Below the pieces are notes generated by a model that was not told the origin of the DNA, did not search any database, and was given only the letters and a program-made list of their open reading frames with translations. Both the position numbers and the translations under genes were made by a program. A stretch of DNA of 64,000 nt from Atherix ibis (lineage: Eukaryota > Arthropoda > Insecta > Diptera > Athericidae), in contig OY282605.1 in the NCBI GenBank assembly GCA_958298945.1, positions 30,420,811-30,484,810 of the forward strand, written 5' to 3'. Positions 61,601 through 64,000 of the stretch are shown one piece after another; positions within the stretch are counted from its first letter, which is position 1, and every line of letters begins with the position of its first letter.

Positions 61601-62046
61601 TTACATCTTCATTGCACGGAATATCCATTTTTCTATATTGAATATACGTAAGCTTTTCTTAAATTAATTTAAATTTCAATAAAAATAATCATGAAAAAAT
61701 GTTAAGTAATCTTAATGTTGTCCAAACTAAAAATTATTCATAATATTCCATCTTTACTAAACTAAACTTTTTTTATAAATTCTGTATATTATATATAGCT
61801 TGATTATATAACTAATAGTAGTACTATTTTATTTATTAAAAAAAAATTACTTTTAAAAAGTTCAAAATATACATTTAAATATTGAATAAAATACTTTATT
61901 CGTAGGAACGAAACCTTGGTGGCAGCTATGGGATAGCACAACAATAATAATAGTTGTTGCATCGATTTGCGCAATCATTTTGGCTGCAATTATCATATGC
62001 ATAATTATAATATGCATCTGCCGCCGTAAACGAAGGCAAAATAAAT
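24722..62046 (+). CDS. Multi-Ig transmembrane cell-surface protein (partial gene, 17-18 exons)
   Basis: Joined exons: 24722-24879, 25292-25459, 40380-40538, 41147-41223, 42362-42626, 42714-42825, 43417-43595, 45363-45547, 45765-45899, 45978-46093, 47348-47729, 47794-47926, 48034-48129, 48247-48411, 48529-48611, 48905-49079, probably 52849-52944, and 61906-62046. This gives about 940 codons with phase conserved at every junction and no internal stop. The product has half of Ig1, eight complete Ig domains (Cys pairs and core Trp visible) and one transmembrane helix with an RRKRRQ stop-transfer; no fibronectin domain was seen. Architecture and motifs (YPP linkers, E.G.Y.C ends) fit an arthropod adhesion or recognition receptor related to sidestep/nephrin/CD22-like proteins, probably in neural or muscle recognition. 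That role is inferred, so no symbol is given. The 5' end with signal peptide and the tail exons were not found. Confidence 0.9.
25292..25459 (+). CDS. Ig gene exon 2: first half of Ig2
   Basis: Acceptor atatttcag, donor gtaaat, phase 1 in and 1 out. It contains LNLTCEVGGARPPPSVDWYQ, with the B-strand Cys and C-strand Trp. The next exon is 14.9 kb away. Confidence 0.9.
25460..26130. other. Start of the 14.9-kb intron, AT-rich
   Basis: Nothing but AT-rich sequence recognised. Confidence 0.5.
26130..26480 (-). mobile_element. Probable family D relic
   Basis: The minus strand near 26430-26360 reads CTVWYVL, a stop, then SGIVDPYFFDI. This fits the VTVWCGLWSGGIIGPYFFEN block of DD41D-like transposases. 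Weak traces of the NW-A/RS block follow at about 26230. Heavily decayed. Confidence 0.4.
26600..27000. other. Spacer, nothing recognised
   Basis: Includes a C-rich patch at about 26840-26870. It may contain the 3' untranslated end of the LINE whose stop codon is at 27016-27018. Confidence 0.4.
27402..28315 (-). mobile_element. Family C copy C2, internally deleted DD41D element inside the LINE
   Basis: The ends mirror each other (tagggttttt...aaaaccccta type: left tagggtttttcaaaaagg, right ttggaaaaccccta-like ccctata), flanked by TA. It keeps the catalytic core (WFHQDGAMCHTA, then WPLKSCDLTPLDYFLWGYLK with 41 residues between the Asps). The N-terminal helix-turn-helix and first Asp are lost. 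Relative to C1, bases equivalent to about 10628-11014 are deleted, with the join at gtgagcgcacgaaaag showing gc microhomology. A stop follows PDSLQV. It is likely non-autonomous. Confidence 0.87.
28667..29538 (-). mobile_element. Mariner family G, N-terminally deleted, inside the LINE
   Basis: The ends share an aaccgaa(c/t)ttt core (28682 and 29519 regions). The minus strand encodes part of the helix-turn-helix (AEELNTSKNTIWRIL), CERFVPHKLNEDQKIARVEH, and IITGDVSWCFKYDPETKRQS with the first Asp (usually GDESW). After a stop, YDSKGIVHKEFVPEGRTVNG follows. Decayed traces of the LHHDNAPAH and PPYSPDLSPCD blocks come next. About 60 N-terminal residues are missing between the right end and AEELN. 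It splits the jockey-like LINE. Confidence 0.8.
29720..32600. other. Very AT-rich intron sequence
   Basis: Poly-T and poly-A runs and no recognisable gene or transposon on either strand. Confidence 0.5.
32601..33865 (-). mobile_element. Mariner family H, full-length with both ends, transposase broken
   Basis: The ends are near-perfect inverted repeats (ggtgtataagcttaaat... and ...atttaagcttatacacc). A TA lies on the left and a mutated TG on the right. The minus-strand transposase starts at MSSFVSEKEHMRKLCF (33698). It runs through ISMRLSAMRKIKKIGKWVPY, IVTDDETRIYSENPKSKKSW (first Asp) and RKTMLCVWWDQ, then a TAG at about 33101. LIFLHDNVPLLTSKMVRNYL (second Asp) and HSSDLAPFDYHMFSSM (third Asp, 34 residues between) follow. 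It ends GKYFE before a TAA near 32676. Further damage: frame slips at about 33650 and 33480, and a stop before RRIHKLPERW. Confidence 0.9.
33866..34646. other. Spacer, nothing recognised
   Basis: No coding or repeat motif recognised between mariners H and A3. Confidence 0.45.
34647..35699 (-). mobile_element. Mariner family A, copy A3, right end lost
   Basis: The left end reads cgaggtctgttccaaaagta, after TA. The minus-strand transposase keeps a start region MDQ-like (IDQRICIKFCVKN), the helix-turn-helix blocks (VVLANRRITVREVAED), FITGDESWVYGYDVETKAQ (first Asp) and SPDLSPCDFFL (third Asp). The HHDNAPAH block is deleted: TMHKNFAKRKN replaces it. A second deletion removes the VKVLLTVFFDCRG stretch near 35105, and another removes RDDPNLLQ near 35205. 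The right end is missing: after gagagacatgagtac the sequence switches at about 35700 to a different mariner. Confidence 0.87.
35700..36030 (-). mobile_element. Mariner family B fragment (N-terminal DNA-binding part)
   Basis: The minus strand begins near 36002 with MDTNKEKIRHILLF, then a frame slip and KSYTKASQATEN. It continues SVYGPADHAQFWFRRFRSGN, FDVKDAPRSGRPIVENVDKI and SDRHVSTVSIAQEL. This is the helix-turn-helix end of a mariner lineage unlike family A. It is fused at about 35700 to truncated A3. No catalytic domain or inverted end is visible. Confidence 0.8.
36030..38886. other. AT-rich intron sequence with small repeats
   Basis: No gene recognised. A 32-base word (attactttttactacaact...) occurs twice, at 36119-36150 and 36168-36199. 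Bases 38440-38500 vaguely resemble the C-terminal end of family D. Confidence 0.45.
37609..37646. repeat. AT dinucleotide microsatellite
   Basis: A run of more than fourteen ta units. Confidence 0.9.
38887..39419 (-). promoter_or_regulatory. Heat-shock-promoter-like patch or solo LTR (uncertain)
   Basis: A block of more balanced base composition within AT-rich intron. Read on the minus strand, it has alternating ttc/gaa words (ttctagaagatgctagaag, 39306-39288). About 70 bases on is a TATA-like cataaatatgagc (about 39218-39206), then an A-rich leader-like stretch (to about 38930). That layout resembles heat-shock promoters. Alternatively it is a solo LTR: the + strand starts tgttacg and a plausible end ...tatatca at 39419 gives flanks catat and tatat, a 4-of-5 match. 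No coding sequence follows. The call is tentative. Confidence 0.3.
39420..40379. other. End of the large intron, nothing recognised
   Basis: No family motif recognised. The last bases (atttttacag) are the acceptor of Ig exon 3. Confidence 0.5.
40380..40538 (+). CDS. Ig gene exon 3: second half of Ig2
   Basis: Acceptor tttttacag, donor gtatgt, phase 1 in and 1 out. It reads LLLALSRKELGAKIECRPQM, so strands E and F with the second Cys. The end of exon 2 (a single g) plus ct restores an Ala codon. Confidence 0.88.
41147..41223 (+). CDS. Ig gene exon 4: first half of Ig3
   Basis: Acceptor ctttttcag, donor gtaagt, phase 1 in and 0 out. It reads RPTKIHMELDNEEIIKGDEV, then HLKCT with the first Cys. 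Confidence 0.85.
41745..42340 (+). mobile_element. Decayed Mos1/mauritiana-like mariner relic
   Basis: With slipped frames the + strand shows HTPEIKISSDDW, then GMVMAIVFWDAHIH, AKKTIWFHHYNARPH (from HHDNA.PH, with the second Asp now Tyr) and a trace of SPDLA.S.YF. It lies in the intron before Ig exon 5 and ends about 20 bases before that exon's acceptor. Confidence 0.65.
42362..42626 (+). CDS. Ig gene exon 5: second half of Ig3
   Basis: Acceptor tctccaaaag, donor gtaaat, phase 0 in and 1 out. It reads NARPPVDVRWYNDTQ (core Trp), then TTTITNLYFNATQYENSVQV and RCEG with the second Cys. Confidence 0.88.
42714..42825 (+). CDS. Ig gene exon 6: first half of Ig4
   Basis: Acceptor cctatttag, donor gtgagt, phase 1 in and 2 out. 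It starts with a YPP linker codon split by the intron, then EGKEMLLNCAYYANPNKLNH. The core Trp codon is split between this exon and the next. Confidence 0.88.
43417..43595 (+). CDS. Ig gene exon 7: second half of Ig4
   Basis: Acceptor ttattgcag, donor gtaagt, phase 2 in and 1 out. It reads LKDGQAV, then LRVRGVKREDSGIYTCELGN, a textbook Ig F strand. Confidence 0.9.
43743..43815. repeat. Perfect 34-base inverted repeat (hairpin)
   Basis: Arms 43743-43776 and 43782-43815 are exact reverse complements, separated by 5 bases. The right arm abuts the broken left side of mariner copy A4. Confidence 0.9.
43816..44709 (-). mobile_element. Mariner family A, copy A4, fold-back rearranged derivative
   Basis: The right end reads gaacagacctcg, then TA. 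On the left, bases 43820-43985 are an inverted copy of the element's own 5' region (gacaagttcggccattttga, and the tttggctcg block). They replace the true 3' end and join at about 43987 to the DFFLF region. The minus strand keeps NKNWLLHHDNTPSHASLRVR (second Asp) and SLNLSPCNFFLF, where the third Asp is Asn. The helix-turn-helix segment is deleted near 44525. A local duplication at about 44354-44447 repeats the ccatgaccagttatgtatga block. Confidence 0.88.
44740..44960 (-). mobile_element. Family D relic
   Basis: The minus strand reads FWNKIFFSDEAHFSLSEYVN, then decayed TLYGVMKTHN. This is the first-Asp block of the DD41D-like family. It lies immediately right of A4. Confidence 0.6.
45363..45547 (+). 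CDS. Ig gene exon 8: first half of Ig5
   Basis: Acceptor ttatatag, donor gtaagt, phase 1 in and 0 out. It starts with the YPPTV linker, then NHEENVTLNCNVLTGNPMTL, VRWFLEKQLLKELPEC and a glycosylation-type NVT. Confidence 0.9.
45765..45899 (+). CDS. Ig gene exon 9: second half of Ig5
   Basis: Acceptor tatatatag, donor gtaaga, phase 0 in and 0 out. It reads LCDVDPSKLLLQNVGREFLG, then NYSCEGFNEAGWGP. Confidence 0.9.
45978..46093 (+). CDS. Ig gene exon 10: first half of Ig6
   Basis: Acceptor ttcaataaag, donor gtatct, phase 0 in and 2 out. It reads VYFEPGNATLGHYPF, then SSVTFECTVKDKGNPPAT. Confidence 0.88.
46140..47040 (-). mobile_element. Decayed DD41D-like transposase copy (family D-related)
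   Basis: Minus-strand traces in shifting frames run from about 46800 to 46150: LHAYKVQLKLT, NKVIFNDEAHF-like (first Asp block), GFIGQFFFENSAG, MWFQKDGVICHTAQETI (second Asp). No readable third block remains. The outer right flank, ending tttgggacactctgta near 47043, may be the element's end. It fills most of the intron between Ig exons 10 and 11. Confidence 0.65.
47348..47729 (+). CDS. Ig gene exon 11: end of Ig6 and first part of Ig7
   Basis: Acceptor ttttgttaag, donor gtaaat, phase 2 in and 0 out. It reads FRWKRNGVILQNV and RTNFSCFAYNEAGDGG to close Ig6. Then comes ANQTNVSIECRVECYPKCIV, FWAKDG and TGDFESVKSVL of Ig7. It is the only exon spanning a domain boundary. Translation beyond 47729 runs into a stop, so the 64-base intron 47730-47793 is needed. 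Confidence 0.9.
47794..47926 (+). CDS. Ig gene exon 12: end of Ig7
   Basis: Acceptor attctatag, donor gtaagt, phase 0 in and 1 out. It reads HFNVTARPNQRFDNSVDNGD, then YMCWSDGN. It follows naturally on SVL of exon 11. Confidence 0.85.
48034..48129 (+). CDS. Ig gene exon 13: first half of Ig8
   Basis: Acceptor tctcgcttcag, donor gtacaa, phase 1 in and 1 out. It reads YPPFNVTISEPNFNVTEGHI, then KLISCESKGLP. Confidence 0.88.
48247..48411 (+). CDS. Ig gene exon 14: second half of Ig8
   Basis: Acceptor atcttatag, donor gtaagg, phase 1 in and 1 out. It reads EPEYVWTYKDN, then LMITWPVTRADAGLYVCTST. Confidence 0.9.
48529..48611 (+). CDS. Ig gene exon 15: first half of Ig9
   Basis: Acceptor tttcttag, donor gtaagt, phase 1 in and 0 out. 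It reads YSPTCKITRKEEDDVDTLIC, then TADSNPPS. Confidence 0.86.
48905..49079 (+). CDS. Ig gene exon 16: second half of Ig9
   Basis: Acceptor tttatttag, donor gtaagt, phase 0 in and 1 out. It reads VNFGWTVSAQ, then VISDTLLATRIYTCYVNNTV. This is the last Ig exon. Confidence 0.9.
49080..49690. other. Start of the 12.8-kb intron
   Basis: AT-rich; a (ca)n run lies at 49238-49258. No gene recognised. Confidence 0.55.
49690..51120 (-). mobile_element. Family D relic split by mariner A6
   Basis: Right part (50703-51120, minus strand): IFLSNEANFSLDRYLNKQN (first-Asp block), then VVIGLYFFENEYRK, FDDANWLASSNIKNC (from VNWPPRSCDL) and NSLDIFRKTLK (from PLDYFLWGYLK). Left part (49690-49795) matches the C-terminal end of the better relic at 53430-53500 (ttttgaggtaatt.ttgataa). 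The 901-base mariner A6 lies exactly between. Confidence 0.6.
49798..50698 (-). mobile_element. Mariner family A, copy A6, fold-back rearranged derivative
   Basis: The left end reads cgaggtctgctcaaagagta, after TA; the right end is cagaccttg. As in A4, the left side (49798-50033) is an inverted copy of the 5' region, joined near 50030 (ggatcaaagaatct then gggaacaa) to the DFFLF end of the coding region. On the minus strand HHDNAPAH is lost (ICGKTLLLVREF). PPYSPDWAPCDLLLF keeps the third Asp, and ITDDKSWVYGYDVE is a changed first-Asp block. The helix-turn-helix region is deleted near 50490 (TCTTTTGTGTC joined to gggcaaaaatcgaagacg). It cannot encode transposase. Confidence 0.88.
51120..52848. 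other. AT-rich intron sequence
   Basis: No gene or transposon recognised up to the acceptor at 52848. Confidence 0.5.
52849..52944 (+). CDS. Probable Ig gene exon 16b: juxtamembrane segment
   Basis: A pyrimidine-rich acceptor (tattattttcag) and a gtaaat donor flank 96 bases in phase 1 in and 1 out, exactly compatible with exons 16 and 17. The product is 32 residues with two Cys: ANIIACVENNLQNSRCSIIE, then DSKKIDEKWYFD. Joined to exon 17 it gives ...KWYFDGTKPWWQ, a plausible extracellular stalk before the membrane helix. It is alone in 12.8 kb of intron and being symmetric could be skipped, so it may be alternative. Confidence 0.6.
52945..53428. other. AT-rich spacer
   Basis: Nothing recognised. 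Confidence 0.5.
53697..54900 (-). mobile_element. Mariner family F, near full-length, transposase broken
   Basis: The ends share tcaataagtccttagaaaa. The minus-strand transposase starts MEKSEFRAVIQHLHLKGLSP (54728) and reads DAVHGTSAPVFATVYNWVNE (helix-turn-helix). A frame slip and deletion follow near 54515. RRYVTVDETWIHY (first Asp) ends in a TAG at about 54314, then TPETKRQSSQWIFKGKRAPK. VMATVFWDSQGIIFIGYLEK, LLHQDNARVHTCAV (second Asp) and, after a frameshift near 54010, PAYSPDLAPSDYFLFPNLKK (third Asp) follow. It ends EEDYVEK at 53754. It is related to family E but with a distinct sequence. It sits inside a family D relic. Confidence 0.88.
55055..55120. repeat. Imperfect inverted duplication
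   Basis: About 32 bases (attcagactaaactgtacat...) are followed by their near reverse complement (...atgtacagtttaatctgaa), separated by about 14 bases. The left arm is family D coding sequence, so the hairpin arose after insertion. Confidence 0.8.
55178..56049 (+). mobile_element. Mariner family A, copy A7, helix-turn-helix deleted
   Basis: The ends are cgaagtctgttcaaaaagta and aaacagacttcg, flanked by TA. The + strand reads QKQHHINIAKELLDSVRDDA, then VITGDKSWVYDYDVETKA (first-Asp block with GDE changed to GDK) and EFLPQGRTVN. NKNWLLHHDNAPAHASLLVR (second Asp), PQPPYSLNLAPCDFFLF (third Asp) and MKGRRYATMEEIKTASKEEL follow. The DNA between acttgca and atttttgctcaatttcgacc is lost, removing the whole helix-turn-helix. 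Another short deletion lies near 55645 (KEYYLQ...AIRQ part). It is inserted in an old family D relic. Confidence 0.9.
56330..58540. other. AT-rich intron sequence
   Basis: No gene or transposon recognised. Open frames at 56709-56897 and 57144-57434 lack family motifs and splice context. Confidence 0.45.
58540..59040 (+). pseudogene. Jockey-like LINE ORF2 C-terminal remnant
   Basis: The + strand shows KADIPHGSIIG (from AGIPQGSILG), then NGNIMLPKNKVSYLGLYQKM, and KPILTYSIELCGSTKRA with QKKCL and SFYIRNKSINCNFNMRS. These are the RT thumb and tail blocks also seen at 27016-28660. Several stops and a missing YADD block make it dead. Where its reading ends, the ctcgttataaaa repeats begin. Confidence 0.7.
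59030..61420. repeat. Diverged ctcgttataaaaaa repeat array
   Basis: A loosely tandem motif of roughly 35-45 bases, with core tttctcgttataaaaaa followed by tt(t/c)cattcccga-like text, recurs many times (for example 59034, 59068, 60688, 60730, 60847, 60919, 61043, 61108, 61358). Copies are strongly diverged. Mariner A8 is inserted in the middle. A short hairpin (arms 59097-59120 and 59133-59156) also lies here. No function is evident. Confidence 0.75.
59364..60683 (-). mobile_element. Mariner family A, copy A8, longest full-length copy
   Basis: The ends are agaagtttgttcaaaaagta and gaacagacctcg, flanked by TA; length is 1,320 bases. The minus-strand transposase starts MDKRICIKFCVKN (60478) and its tail reaches a TAA at 59418-59420. 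It reads ATLDRSNVYRWYKMFSEGRE, DEVKKIVLADRRITV, and the first-Asp region in a changed frame. WLLHHDNAPAHTSLLVDEF (second Asp) and PPYSPDLAPCDFFLF (third Asp) follow, after a TAG in the MPQPP block. A short duplication (ctaacggtgattcgacgat) near 60193-60250 and a deletion of LLDS near 60066 shift the frame. It shows the ancestral gene order best, but is dead. Confidence 0.9.
61420..61905. other. AT-rich end of the last large intron
   Basis: No gene recognised. It ends with the acceptor tttattcgtag of the transmembrane exon. Confidence 0.55.
61906..62046 (+). CDS. Ig gene exon 17: transmembrane exon
   Basis: Acceptor attcgtag, donor gtaagt, phase 1 in and 1 out. It reads GTKPWWQLWDSTT, then a hydrophobic helix IIIVVASICAIILAAIIICI, IIICIC and the basic RRKRRQNK. 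So the Ig domains are outside and the tail is in the cytoplasm. The tail continues in exons beyond the window. Confidence 0.92.
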
Positions 62047-63230
62047 GTAAGTATTCCCAATTCTATTAGAACAAAAAATAATTAAAATATATTTAAAAAA
62101 AATACTATTTTCTGGAATTTAATCATTTTTTGTTAAAAAATTTTATCTAAGAAAAGAAGAAAGTTTTTAGAAAAACTATTTTGATTTATATTTTTTTGGA
62201 GGTAATACATTTTTTTTGGACATATTCGTCCTTAATTGAAAATTTTTAAATTGAATATTGGTTATTTTTTATTTTTTTTTTGTTAAGTATTTTATAATAT
62301 TCTATGTTTCAAATTTTTCTCTATGCTTTTCTGTAACTACATGACAAAATTTTTGTTTGTTTATTTGTTCATGAATAAAAAGTTTTTGATTAAAATTGTA
62401 CTATAACCAATCAAAATTTTGAATAAACTATTTCTTATAATGCAATATAAGATAATTTGAAAAGATGCTTTTACTTATTAACCATTTCGTTTTTGATTAA
62501 TAAATTTTCTTATATATATATACAGTTTTTATTACTATTGGATAAAATAAAATATTATACGGCAAATTTTTATAGCATGATTGTATTAAATGATTGATTT
62601 GAAATTTTGTTTGTGATAAAAAAAAATTTATTTTAAAAATTTAAAAGAACAAATTGCTATTAAAATTGAAAGTGCTTGTAAAAAAGTTTATGAACTGATA
62701 TATTTTTTTTTTCTTTATTTATAATATTTTTAATATATTTTATAATATCATTAAATATTGCATTTTAAATAAATTTTCATACATATTATAAGATACATAA
62801 GTTCTTGAATATATTAATCCGCTTAATAAGAAATATGAAATGGCTCATTTTGCATCGAAATTTTGCAATAGAAAAATGCATTTTTGATTGCATTCGAAAT
62901 TTTAAAAAAAAAATAATATTATAATATAAATTTTAATAATTTGTACAATTAATTTATATTTAATTATAAATACTAAAACACAATTAACACATTTATAAAT
63001 TATTGTACAATTAAACTTATAAGAAGAAAAAAACACAAAAATTATTACAAAATAAAACAAAATTATTTAAATATAATAAAATTAGAAAATTTAAACACTA
63101 TTATTTCTTATTTTAATTTAAAATATATTTATTTAATTAGAAGGCAGATGTTGTTTGAAAATGTATCACAAAAATTGATGAAAATCATTGGAGGTTAAAC
63201 TTAGTTAAATATTGAAAAATATTCCTTAAA
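62047..63230. other. Start of the next intron, AT-rich
   Basis: No gene, exon or transposon recognised. Confidence 0.5.
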
Positions 63231-64000
63231 AATATTTATTTTATTTTAAAATAAATTATTTTGTCTTAGTAATACATTGTACTGTATGGTAATTCTAAAT
63301 TTATATCATAAAGAACCTAATTCAGGTCTTATACAGTTCTCCTTTTTTGCTATAAAAAAAAATTCATTTTCGATAATCCTTATTATAAAAAAGTTTTATT
63401 AGCAAATATGATTTCTTGTTATAAAAAAAAACTTGCATATTCAATTATTGCTTCTCGTTATAAAAAAAAACGTGCACTCCCGATTAATCTTTCTCGTTAT
63501 GGAAAAATGTTTAATTCCAAATAATCTTAGTTAATTCATAAAAAATCCTTAAAAATATTTAAAAAATAATTATAATATTATTTTTACCGAAAATTAATAC
63601 AATTTTTTTTAAATAAATTATTTTCCCTAAGTATAGCGTAATTCTGAATCTCTATCTCCATATGAGAAAAATTAATTCAGATTTTATGAAAATATACTTT
63701 TTTGCTATAAAAAAATGTCCTTTCCAATAATATTTATTATAAAAAAATCATTTTCTAATATAATTTCTCATTATAAAAAAAAAAACTTGCATTCCCGATT
63801 TTTCTTTTGCGTTGTACAAAACTGTTTAATTCCAAATATTCTTAGCTACATTATAGAAAATCCTTAAAAATATATTATTATTTGTAACGCAAATAAATGC
63901 AATTTTTTTTAAAATAAGTTATTTTTCCTTAGTATAAGAAAAATAATTATTTTTCCGTTCAGTTATACTGGAAGCTAATTCCGAATTTTTATCTTAAAGA
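63230..64000. repeat. Higher-order tandem repeat, units of about 300-360 bases
   Basis: Landmarks recur in the same order. An aataa(a/g)ttatttt..ctta(g/a)ta word occurs at about 63251, 63614 and 63912. A ctataaaaaaa block with cttgcat(a/t)ttc follows at about 63350-63500 and 63705-63815. A gtttaattccaaata(a/t)tcttag block lies at about 63510 and 63825. A third unit begins at about 63900 and runs off the window. Inside each unit are ctcgttataaaa motifs like those at 59-61 kb. Confidence 0.7.

Noticed and set aside
1..64000. tRNA, rRNA, CRISPR arrays or bacterial genes
   Set aside because: No cloverleaf, rRNA motif, regular repeat-spacer array or bacterial operon structure was seen; direct repeats present are LTRs or satellites.

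Overview
The window is AT-rich animal DNA, most probably from an insect and perhaps a fly. It carries one recognisable host gene on the + strand: the middle and end of a multi-immunoglobulin (Ig) transmembrane cell-surface protein. The host inference rests on many mariner lineages, a copia element whose primer-binding site matches the copia type, jockey-like LINE remnants, and short introns with standard gt-ag ends. No bacterial gene, rRNA, tRNA or CRISPR array was seen.

Host gene. Seventeen exons from 24722 to 62046, plus a probable eighteenth at 52849-52944, were built by hand from splice sites. Reading phase is conserved across every junction and no exon has an in-frame stop. They encode the second half of a first Ig domain, eight further complete Ig domains and a transmembrane segment with a basic stop-transfer stretch. 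Every complete Ig domain is split by an internal intron, and boundaries between domains are mainly at phase 1. The signal peptide and start of Ig1 (5' side) and most of the cytoplasmic tail (3' side) were not found and probably lie outside the window. Two introns are huge: 14.9 kb inside Ig2 and about 12.8 kb between the last Ig exon and the transmembrane exon.

Mobile DNA. Nearly everything else is transposon debris. 1-11.7 kb: LINE remnants, an old DD41D-like transposase relic, a Tigger/pogo-like element, and several mariners. 11.7-15.3 kb: no gene recognised. 15.3-19.2 kb: two mariners of different lineages. 21.5-24.4 kb: a minus-strand copia element with identical LTRs and a CATTT target duplication, but with gag, protease and the RT active site deleted. 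25.5-40.4 kb (intron 2): a jockey-like LINE interrupted by two other transposons, another complete mariner, a mariner chimera, and a patch with a heat-shock-like promoter or solo-LTR appearance. 41-51 kb: Ig exons with more mariner relics in their introns. 53.4-56.2 kb: an old element split by two younger mariners. 59-61.4 kb and 63.2-64 kb: a diverged repeat built on a ctcgttataaaaaa motif, containing another mariner.

The main mariner family (family A, seven copies) has ends resembling cgaggtctgttcaaaaagta and encodes a DD34D transposase. Every copy is broken. Three copies lack the N-terminal DNA-binding region, and two of these share a fold-back rearrangement, which suggests a non-autonomous subfamily moved in trans. 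The nested order gives a relative history: jockey LINE and relic DD41D-like family D are oldest, then DD41D family C and mariners F and G, with A among the younger ones; the copia copy looks most recent.
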